Part shown: in pieces, positions 1 to 5,179 of the stretch
Position numbering within the stretch: position 1 is the first letter of the stretch
Layout: every line of letters begins with the position of its first letter
NCBI GenBank assembly: GCA_041190985.1
Contig: JBEEPT010000047.1
Location: 1 to 5,179, forward strand
Direction of reading: 5' to 3'
From: Malikia sp041190985
GTDB lineage: Bacteria > Pseudomonadota > Gammaproteobacteria > Burkholderiales > Burkholderiaceae_C
DNA length: 5,179 nt
Position numbers and translations under genes: made by a program
The notes under the pieces: model-generated
The model's input: the letters and a program-made list of their open reading frames with translations, nothing else
Told to the model about the DNA's origin: nothing
Database searches by the model: none

Positions 1-1470
1 GTGCGGCGCAGCCCGGAGGCGGTGGCGCTGGCGTGGGAAGGTGGCGAGCTGAGCTACGCCGAGCTCAACGCGCGGGCGAACCGGCTGGCGCACCGCCTGC
101 GGGGCCTGGGCGTGGGGCCGGGCGAGCTGGTGGGGGTGTGCGCGGGCCGCTCGCCCGGGCTGGTGGTGGGCATGCTGGCCATCCTCAAGGCGGGCGGGGC
201 CTACGTGCCGCTGGACCCGGGCTATCCGCGTGAGCGGCTGGCCTTCATGCACGAGGATGCGGCGCTGCGCGTGGTGCTGACCGAAGCCGCGGCGCCGCAA
301 GGTCTGCCCACGGCTGCCTTGACGGCTGTCGCGCTGGAGCCGGGCCTGGGCGGCTGGTCGGACGGCAGCGCCGCCAACCCGGCCGCCGTCGCGGGCGCCG
401 CCAGCCCGGCCTACCTGATCTACACCTCGGGTTCGACCGGACAGCCCAAGGGCGTGGCGGTGGACCACCGGGCCGTCGTCAGGCTGGTGTGCGGCACGGA
501 CTATGTCCGGCTCGGGGCCGGCGACAGCGTCGCGCTGCTGTCCAATCCCGCCTTCGACGCGGCGACCTTCGAGGTCTGGGGCGCGCTGCTCAACGGCGCC
601 AGGCTGGTCGTCACGCCGCGCGAGGTGGCGCTGGACCCGCAGCGCCTGAGCGACTTCCTCGGGCGCGAGCGCATCTCGACGCTGTTCCTGACCACGGCGC
701 TGTTCAACGAGATCGTGCGCGCCAGGCCGGAGGCCTTTGCCGGCGTCGGGCAGCTGCTGTTCGGCGGGGAGGCCTGCGATGTGCGCCGCGTGCGCGAGTG
801 CCTGGCCGCCGCGCCGCCGCGCCGGCTGCTGCATGTCTACGGCCCGACCGAGACGACCACCTTCGCGACCTGGCACGAGGTGCTTGAGGTGCCGCCGCAG
901 GCCGCCAGCGTGCCGATCGGCCGGCCGATCGCGAACGCGACGGCGCATGTGCTTGATGCCTATCTGCAGCCGGTTCCGCTCGGCGTGGTGGGCGAGCTCT
1001 ACATCGGGGGCGAGGGCGTCGCGCTCGGCTACTGGAGGCGGGAGGAGCTGACGGCGCAGCGCTTCGTGCCGGACCCGTTCGACGCCAGGCCCGGCGCGCG
1101 GCTGTACCGCACGGGCGACCGGGTGCGACGGCTGGCGGACGGCAGCATCGAGTTCCAGGGGCGAGCCGACCAGCAGGTCAAGCTCAGGGGATTTCGCATC
1201 GAGCCCGGGGAGATCGAGGCCAGGCTGGCGGAGCATCCGCTGATCGGGCAGGCGCTGGTGCTGGTGCGCGAGGACGATGCGGGTGAGCGCAGGCTGGTGG
1301 CCTACGTGCTGCCGCGCTCAGGGGGGGAGGCCGGGGTGCCGGCCGAGCTGAAGGCGTGGCTGGGCCAGCGCCTGCCGGAGTACATGGTGCCGTCGGCCTT
1401 CGTGCCGCTGGCGCAGTTGCCGCTGACGCCCAACGGCAAGGTGGACCGCAAGGCGCTGCCGGCGCCGCGC
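1..1470 (+). other. Adenylation domain 1, predicted Ile/Val-type substrate
   Basis: Core motifs are canonical: A1 LSYAEL (17-22), A2 LKAGGAYVPLD (62-72), A3 YTSGSTGQPKG (141-151), A4 FDAATFE (185-191), A5 YGPTE (280-284), A6 GELYIGGEGVALGY (331-344), A7 YRTGD (369-373), A8 QVKLRGFRIEPGE (392-404), A9 LPEYMVP (458-464) and A10 NGKVDRKAL (478-486). Hand alignment to GrsA PheA gives pocket residues D186, A187, F190, F229, L253, G255, V279, T287, F288 and K480, i.e. DAFFLGVTFK. D186 binds the amino group and K480 contacts the carboxylate and phosphate. The rest is hydrophobic and resembles codes known for isoleucine (DGFFLGVVYK) and valine (DAFWIGGTFK). The aliphatic class is fairly safe; choosing Ile over Val is inference. 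The N-terminal helix before residue 1 is cut off by the window edge. Confidence 0.82.
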
Positions 1471-2583
1471 GGGCAGGAAGTGGGTGCGGGCCAGCTGGCG
1501 GCGCGCGATCCGCTGGAGCAGGCGGTGGCCGGGGTGTGGGGCGAGCTGCTGGGCCGGCCGGTGGCGGGGGTGCACGAGGACTTCTTCGAGCTCGGGGGCC
1601 ATTCGCTGCTGGCGGTGCGGGTGCTGGGCCGACTGCGGGGGCTGTTCGGGGTGGAGCTGCCGGTGCGTGCGCTGTTCGAGGCGCCGACGGTGGCCGGGCT
1701 GGCGCACAGGCTGCGCGCCGCGCAGGCCTGCACCGAGCCGCTCGACTTCTCGTCGCTGGTGCCGATCCGTTCCCAGGGCTCGGGCACGCCGCTCTTCTGC
1801 GTCCATCCGGTGGGCGGCAGCGTCCTGTGCTACGCGGACCTGGTCCGCCACCTGGCGCCCGACCAGCCGGTCTACGGGCTGCAGCATCCCGGCATGGACG
1901 GCCAGGCCTTCACCCATGCGCAGATCGAGGACCTGGCGGCCAGGTATCTGCAGGAGATGTACGGCCTGCAGCCGCAGGGTCCCTACCTGCTCGGAGGCTG
2001 GTCCATGGGGGGAGTCATCGCCTTCGAGATGGCCAGGAGGATCCTCGCGGACGGCAAGGAGGTGCAGCTGCTCGCGCTGTTCGATTCCGAGCTGAGCCGC
2101 GATGGCTTCAAACGGCGCCCGAGCGGAGTCAGGGAGGATGTCGTGCAGTTCCTCTGCCATCTCGTCCGCGCGCCCAAGGCAGAGGTCGAATCCGCAGTCA
2201 TGGGCAGCGTGGCCAGCAATGCCGAGGAGATTCTCGGGGATGTCCTGCTGCAGGCCAGGGACACAGGCTGGCTGGGCGCGGACGTCAGCATCGAGGACCT
2301 CACCCGCTGGTACCGGGTCTATCGGGGCAACCTCAATGCGCTGGCCTCCTATGTGCCGGGTGTCGATTACTCGGGGCCCATCATCCTGTTTCGTCGCAGC
2401 GAGAACCTGTCGGGCGCGACCGGGCTGGGTGGCTGGGACGCGCTTGCCGACGCGGAGCTCTCGGTGTTCCAGGTGCCGGGGGATCACTTCAGCATGCTGC
2501 GCGAGCCGCATGTCGGGACTGTGGCGAGGTACCTGAACCAGTACCTCTTCAGGCAAATGAACGGCTATGAAAATGATTCCTGA
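1..2583 (+). CDS. NRPS terminal module, A-PCP-TE (5' partial)
   Basis: C-terminal module of a non-ribosomal peptide synthetase: it activates an amino acid as aminoacyl-AMP, loads it on a phosphopantetheine arm, and releases the product by hydrolysis or cyclisation. Visible domains are A (residues about 1-490), PCP (about 503-572, LGGHS with carrier Ser535) and type I TE (about 595-850). The TE carries GWSMG with nucleophile Ser668, probable Asp695 (LFDSE) and His829 (GDHF), so it looks catalytically complete. The open frame begins at base 1 with GTG, but this codon matches the conserved Val of the A-domain N-terminal motif QVRRxPxA, seen intact in the next gene at residues 45-52. The real start therefore almost certainly lies upstream, probably after a condensation domain. 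The stop at 2581-2583 overlaps the next gene. Function is secure at domain level; the peptide product is unknown. Confidence 0.93.
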   Translation: MRRSPEAVALAWEGGELSYAELNARANRLAHRLRGLGVGPGELVGVCAGRSPGLVVGMLAILKAGGAYVPLDPGYPRERLAFMHEDAALRVVLTEAAAPQGLPTAALTAVALEPGLGGWSDGSAANPAAVAGAASPAYLIYTSGSTGQPKGVAVDHRAVVRLVCGTDYVRLGAGDSVALLSNPAFDAATFEVWGALLNGARLVVTPREVALDPQRLSDFLGRERISTLFLTTALFNEIVRARPEAFAGVGQLLFGGEACDVRRVRECLAAAPPRRLLHVYGPTETTTFATWHEVLEVPPQAASVPIGRPIANATAHVLDAYLQPVPLGVVGELYIGGEGVALGYWRREELTAQRFVPDPFDARPGARLYRTGDRVRRLADGSIEFQGRADQQVKLRGFRIEPGEIEARLAEHPLIGQALVLVREDDAGERRLVAYVLPRSGGEAGVPAELKAWLGQRLPEYMVPSAFVPLAQLPLTPNGKVDRKALPAPRGQEVGAGQLAARDPLEQAVAGVWGELLGRPVAGVHEDFFELGGHSLLAVRVLGRLRGLFGVELPVRALFEAPTVAGLAHRLRAAQACTEPLDFSSLVPIRSQGSGTPLFCVHPVGGSVLCYADLVRHLAPDQPVYGLQHPGMDGQAFTHAQIEDLAARYLQEMYGLQPQGPYLLGGWSMGGVIAFEMARRILADGKEVQLLALFDSELSRDGFKRRPSGVREDVVQFLCHLVRAPKAEVESAVMGSVASNAEEILGDVLLQARDTGWLGADVSIEDLTRWYRVYRGNLNALASYVPGVDYSGPIILFRRSENLSGATGLGGWDALADAELSVFQVPGDHFSMLREPHVGTVARYLNQYLFRQMNGYENDS
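1407..1467 (+). repeat. 61-bp perfect direct repeat, copy 1 (A10 region)
   Basis: These 61 bases are identical to 4069-4129. They encode the A9-A10 end of adenylation domain 1, from Leu470 through NGKVDRKALPAP. Flanking bases differ at both edges (c at 1406 against t at 4068; c at 1468 against a at 4130). Identity includes all wobble positions, which protein-level conservation does not require. Confidence 0.85.
1507..2550 (+). other. PCP and type I thioesterase of the first gene
   Basis: The carrier core DFFELGGHSLLAV (527-539) contains Ser535, the site for 4'-phosphopantetheine attachment by a Sfp-type transferase encoded elsewhere. After a short linker the TE opens with TPLFCVHPVGG (596-606), whose HPxGG element helps form the oxyanion hole. 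The nucleophile elbow GWSMG is at 666-670, Asp at 695 and His at 829. About 130 residues separate Asp from His and include the lid, consistent with releasing TEs of NRPS assembly lines. The sequence does not show whether the product is released as a linear acid or a macrocycle. Confidence 0.88.
2551..2583 (+). promoter_or_regulatory. Gene overlap, probable translational coupling
   Basis: The ATG at 2567 of the second gene lies 14 bases before the TGA (2581-2583) of the first, in the +1 frame, giving 17 bases of shared coding sequence. Only a weak AGG (2551-2553) stands upstream as a ribosome-binding element. Overlap without a good Shine-Dalgarno fits reinitiation by ribosomes finishing the first gene, which would tie the expression of the two synthetases together. 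The arrangement is seen directly; the coupling is inferred. Confidence 0.6.
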
Positions 2584-5179
2584 GTCCAGCGGCGAGGAAG
2601 TGTCGTCCACCCGCGACCCGCTTTCGCTCGTCATGGAGTGGAGTCGGGGACCGCGGCCAGAAGCCCTTCCCAACCTGATCTATCGGCGCTTCCGCGAACA
2701 GGTCAGGCGCGCCCCCGATGCGCCGGCGCTGACGCATGCCGGCGTCACGCTGAACTACGGGGAGCTCGAGTTGAAAGTCGACCGGGTCGCGCGCATGCTG
2801 CAGGGCATGGGCGTGGGGCCGGACGTCGTGGTGGGCCTGTGCCTGCCGCGCTGCCTCGAGCTGGTGAGCGGCGTGCTCGGCGTGCACAAGGCGGGCGGCG
2901 CCTGCATGCTGCTCGAGCCGAACCTGCCACCGGAACGCCTGCGGCTGATGCTGGATCTGGTCAGGCCGGCCGCGGTGCTGACGCTGGCTTCCCAGCGGGA
3001 CAAGCTCGTGCAGCCGGGGCTGCCGCTGCTGTGCCTGGACGCGCCCTTGCCGGACGACGGGTCGCTGCCGGCCTGGGAGCCGCAGCGCGAGCCCGCGGTG
3101 CATCATCTGGCGTCAGTCATCTTCACTTCCGGATCGACCGGCGTACCCAAGGCGGTCATGAGCCCCTATGGCTGGGTCCCCAGGTCCGAGAGCGCGGGCG
3201 GCGAGCGCCACCTGCTCAAGACCGACTCGGCCACCACCTTCACCCGAGGCGAGATCCTGCGCCCGCTGCTGAACGGCCACCACCTCTTCATCGCGCCGGC
3301 GCGGATCGAAATGGATCCGCCCGAGCTGGTCCGCTACATCGGCGCCTGCGGCATCACGCATCTGGTCATGGCGCCGAGCGCGCTGTCGGTGCTGCTGGAT
3401 GTCGATGACCTGGGCCCCTGTCGCAGCCTCAGGCAGGTCGACTGCATCGGTGAGGCGATTCCGGCCGAACTCAAGCGCCGTTTCCTCGCGCGCCTGGATG
3501 CCGCACTCCTGCTGGGATATGGCTGCACCGAGGTGCCGCTGGTCGTGTCCCGGATTCTGCGCCGGGGTGATGAGCCGGATTTTCCGGCGGTGGGGCGTCC
3601 CGCCGCCTTGAAGGAGGTCTATGTGCTCGACGAGCGGATGCAGCCGCTGCCGCCTGGAGAGGCCGGCGAGCTGTACCTGGGCGGCGAGATGGCCAGCGGC
3701 TATCTGAACGATCCGCAGCAGACTGCGGCGAGGTTCGTGGCCCATCCCTTCAGCGCGGTCGCGGGCGCGCGCCTGTTCAGGAGCGGCGACCGCGGCCGCT
3801 GGCTGCCTGGCGGCGAGCTGGAGATCCTCGGCCGGCTGGACCACCAGGTGAAGCTCAGGGGATTCAGGATCGAGCTCGGCGAGGTGGAGACGGCACTGTC
3901 GCGGCAGCCTGGGGTGAGACAGGCGGTGGCGCTGGTGCGCGAGGACCGGCCGGGCGACAGGCGACTGGTGGCCTACGTGGTGGGTGACAGCAGTTTGGAG
4001 CCGGCGCGGCTGCGCGCGGCGCTCAAGGAGCGCCTGCCGCATTACATGGTGCCGGCGGCGATCGAGGTGCTGGCGCAGTTGCCGCTGACGCCCAACGGCA
4101 AGGTGGACCGCAAGGCGCTGCCGGCGCCGATCGCTCGGCTAAACCTGGTGCGCTTGAAGGCGGACGAGCCGCGCGACCACATCGAGCGGCACCTGGTGGC
4201 GATCTGGGAGCAGGTGCTCAGGCAGGCGCCGGTCGGCATCCGGGACAACTTCTTCGACCTGGGCGGGCATTCGCTGCTGGCGGTGCAGCTGATGGCGCGG
4301 GTCGAGGCCATGTTCCGGCGCCGGCTGCCGCTGGACACGCTGTGGTTCAAGGGCGGCACGGTCGAGGCGATGGCCAGCCTGCTGCGCGACGAATACCGCT
4401 TTGGCGAAAATCCCGAGCTGGTGCCGATCAAGCCGGGTTCGCGCACGCCGCTGTTCGTGCCTCACATCATCGGGGGCAACCTGTTCTTCTACTACGAGCT
4501 GGCCCACAGCCTGGACGCGGAGCAGCCGGTCTACGGGCTGCAGGCCCGGGGCGTGTTCGGCGCCGGCCTGCCCGACCGCAGCGTCGAGGCGATTGCGGCG
4601 CACTGCATCGAAGCGATGCGCGTTGCCCAGCCGCAGGGGCCCTACCTGATCGCGGGCTATTCCAGCGGCGGCGTGATCGCCTACGAGATGGCGCGCCAGC
4701 TGTGGCGCGGCGGCGAGCAGGTGGCGCTGCTGGCGCTGCTCGACACCTACAGCCCGCGGGTGTTCGCGCGCAGTTCCTGGCGCGGCGCGCTGCGCCGGCT
4801 GCTGCGCGAGCGCAACCGCCATCCCCTGCAGGAGCTGCTCTATTTCTCGCTGCTGCGGCCGCTGCGGCTGGGGCACCTGCGCGAGCTGCGCCATACCGCA
4901 GAGGCCCATCGCTGGGCGCACTGGGGCTACCGGCCGGGGCCGCTCGGGCAGACGGTGGACTTCTTCGTTGCCGGCGAGTCGGCTGCGCGCGCGCGCAAGG
5001 ACCTGCTGGGCTGGGCGCGCCGCATCGCGGGCGAGGTCAGGCTGCACCATTTCCCCGGCAGCCACGGCGACATGGTCCAGCAGCCGCTGGTGCGCGAGGT
5101 GGCGGCGCGGCTGCAGGCCTGCATCGACGGCGCGCAGCCACAGACCGACGAGCATGAGCCTGCCGCGTCTCGCGCCTGA
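2567..5179 (+). CDS. Standalone NRPS-like synthetase, A-PCP-TE, with atypical A domain
   Basis: Complete 870-residue protein with no condensation domain: A (about 36-521), PCP (about 533-606, LGGHS with carrier Ser569) and TE (about 626-853). The TE has GYSSG with nucleophile Ser699, probable Asp726 (LLDT) and His833 (GSHGD). It should adenylate a carboxylic acid, tether it to its own carrier and release it by its own TE, in the cytosol. The A domain lacks the amino-group-binding Asp, so the substrate may not be an ordinary alpha-amino acid. Start at ATG 2567 gives a 17-base overlap with the upstream gene; ATG 2573 and ATG 2633 are in-frame alternatives. No strong Shine-Dalgarno is visible: the AGG at 2551-2553 is rather distant, and GAGGA at 2594-2598 is too close to an in-frame GTG at 2600. 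A-T-TE proteins without C domains are known, for example the furanone and quinone synthetases of fungi and RalA of Ralstonia, but no specific orthology is claimed. Confidence 0.92.
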   Translation: MKMIPESSGEEVSSTRDPLSLVMEWSRGPRPEALPNLIYRRFREQVRRAPDAPALTHAGVTLNYGELELKVDRVARMLQGMGVGPDVVVGLCLPRCLELVSGVLGVHKAGGACMLLEPNLPPERLRLMLDLVRPAAVLTLASQRDKLVQPGLPLLCLDAPLPDDGSLPAWEPQREPAVHHLASVIFTSGSTGVPKAVMSPYGWVPRSESAGGERHLLKTDSATTFTRGEILRPLLNGHHLFIAPARIEMDPPELVRYIGACGITHLVMAPSALSVLLDVDDLGPCRSLRQVDCIGEAIPAELKRRFLARLDAALLLGYGCTEVPLVVSRILRRGDEPDFPAVGRPAALKEVYVLDERMQPLPPGEAGELYLGGEMASGYLNDPQQTAARFVAHPFSAVAGARLFRSGDRGRWLPGGELEILGRLDHQVKLRGFRIELGEVETALSRQPGVRQAVALVREDRPGDRRLVAYVVGDSSLEPARLRAALKERLPHYMVPAAIEVLAQLPLTPNGKVDRKALPAPIARLNLVRLKADEPRDHIERHLVAIWEQVLRQAPVGIRDNFFDLGGHSLLAVQLMARVEAMFRRRLPLDTLWFKGGTVEAMASLLRDEYRFGENPELVPIKPGSRTPLFVPHIIGGNLFFYYELAHSLDAEQPVYGLQARGVFGAGLPDRSVEAIAAHCIEAMRVAQPQGPYLIAGYSSGGVIAYEMARQLWRGGEQVALLALLDTYSPRVFARSSWRGALRRLLRERNRHPLQELLYFSLLRPLRLGHLRELRHTAEAHRWAHWGYRPGPLGQTVDFFVAGESAARARKDLLGWARRIAGEVRLHHFPGSHGDMVQQPLVREVAARLQACIDGAQPQTDEHEPAASRA
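2672..4129 (+). other. Adenylation domain 2, non-canonical pocket without Asp235
   Basis: The fold is clear from A3 TSGSTGVPKA (187-196), A7 FRSGD (404-408), A8 QVKLRGFRIELGE (427-439), A9 LPHYMVP (490-496) and A10 NGKVDRKAL (510-518, catalytic K512). Departures from consensus are A2 HKAGGACMLLEP instead of LKAGxAYVPLD, Ala196 for the Gly ending A3, YGCTE (318-322) instead of YGPTE, and an A6 one residue short (GGEMASGY). The A4 region aligns without gaps through KT...E (218-229) and reads TTFTRGE, giving Thr224 where Asp235 should be. The hand-derived pocket is T224, F225, G228, V267, D292, I294, G317, L325, V326, K512. The missing Asp is typical of A domains taking keto, hydroxy, aryl or other non-alpha-amino acids. 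The acidic D292 at the 299-equivalent could contact a polar or basic side group. The substrate is not predicted. Confidence 0.78.
4069..4129 (+). repeat. 61-bp perfect direct repeat, copy 2 (A10 region)
   Basis: Second copy, identical to 1407-1467 and 2662 bases downstream, in the corresponding place of adenylation domain 2 (from Leu502 to Pro521). It lies at the A-to-PCP junction, a common recombination point in NRPS genes, and stands out against the otherwise divergent A domain in which it sits. Confidence 0.85.
4163..5125 (+). other. PCP and thioesterase of the second gene
   Basis: The carrier core NFFDLGGHSLLAV (561-573) includes Ser569. The TE starts near TPLFVPHIIGG (627-637), carries GYSSG (697-701), Asp726 and His833, and ends near residue 853 before a short tail rich in polar residues and Ala. 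The Asp-His segment (727-832) is arginine- and leucine-rich, with LRRLLRERN (742-750) and RPLRLGHLREL (764-774), and differs strongly from the lid of the upstream TE. The two TEs are therefore not a recent duplicate of each other along their full length. All catalytic residues are present, so the domain is expected to be active. Confidence 0.87.

Noticed and set aside
1356..2570. Long overlapping frame on the plus strand (404 codons), with another at 4342-5157
   Set aside because: The translation is a Gly/Ala/Arg-rich out-of-frame shadow of PCP-TE coding sequence and carries no domain signature.
2555..2590. The two genes as one protein split by a frameshift or sequencing error
   Set aside because: The first frame ends just after a complete TE and the second opens with its own ATG. 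No slippery heptamer is evident, and the shift needed is +1, which the short A run at 2570-2573 does not explain well.
1318..2673. Long open frame on the minus strand (451 codons), with others at 4139-5155 and 3113-4042
   Set aside because: They lie fully antisense to clear NRPS domains, and their translations are rich in Arg, His, Gln and Ala with no recognisable motif. Such frames are expected opposite GC-rich genes.
2567..5179. Second gene as a decaying pseudogene because of its odd A motifs
   Set aside because: The frame is intact over 870 codons, the carrier Ser and the TE Ser/Asp/His are present, and A8-A10 are conserved.
2567..5179. Assignment as RalA-type furanone/quinone synthetase
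   Set aside because: Domain order and loss of the Asp fit, but I cannot confirm homology from sequence alone, and the adjacent NRPS terminal module is not what I associate with that pathway. It is kept only as a comparison.
1..5179. CRISPR arrays, tRNA/rRNA, insertion sequences, intrinsic terminators
   Set aside because: None found. The whole window is protein-coding, and the only repeats are those shared between the homologous domains.

Overview
The window is almost entirely coding. It holds two consecutive same-strand NRPS-type genes, each encoding adenylation (A), carrier (PCP/T) and thioesterase (TE) domains. GC content is very high (near 70% judged by eye), with strong G/C third positions. 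With the style of the A and TE domains, this suggests a high-GC proteobacterium of the Burkholderiales or Xanthomonadales kind. No taxonomic marker gene is present, so this is a soft inference.

Layout: bases 1-2583 encode an A-PCP-TE terminal module that is very probably the 3' end of a longer synthetase, because the first codon (GTG) falls inside the A domain. Bases 2567-5179 encode a second, complete A-PCP-TE protein of 870 residues with no condensation domain. The two reading frames overlap by 17 bases, so they are probably co-transcribed and translationally coupled. No promoter, terminator, RNA gene, mobile element or CRISPR array is visible, and there is no non-coding stretch of any length.

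The first A domain has all core motifs intact, including the substrate-anchoring Asp, and its pocket reads D-A-F-F-L-G-V-T-F-K. That is an aliphatic pocket of the Ile/Val kind. Its TE has a full Ser/Asp/His set and should release the finished peptide.

The second A domain is the unusual part of the window. It has ATP-binding and carrier-loading motifs but has lost the Asp that grips the amino group of alpha-amino acids. Its pocket reads T-F-G-V-D-I-G-L-V-K, and its A2, A3, A5, A6 and A7 motifs are off consensus. It is probably a standalone NRPS-like enzyme that activates a non-standard acid and releases it through its own TE, possibly working with the upstream assembly line. The chemistry and product cannot be read from the sequence alone.
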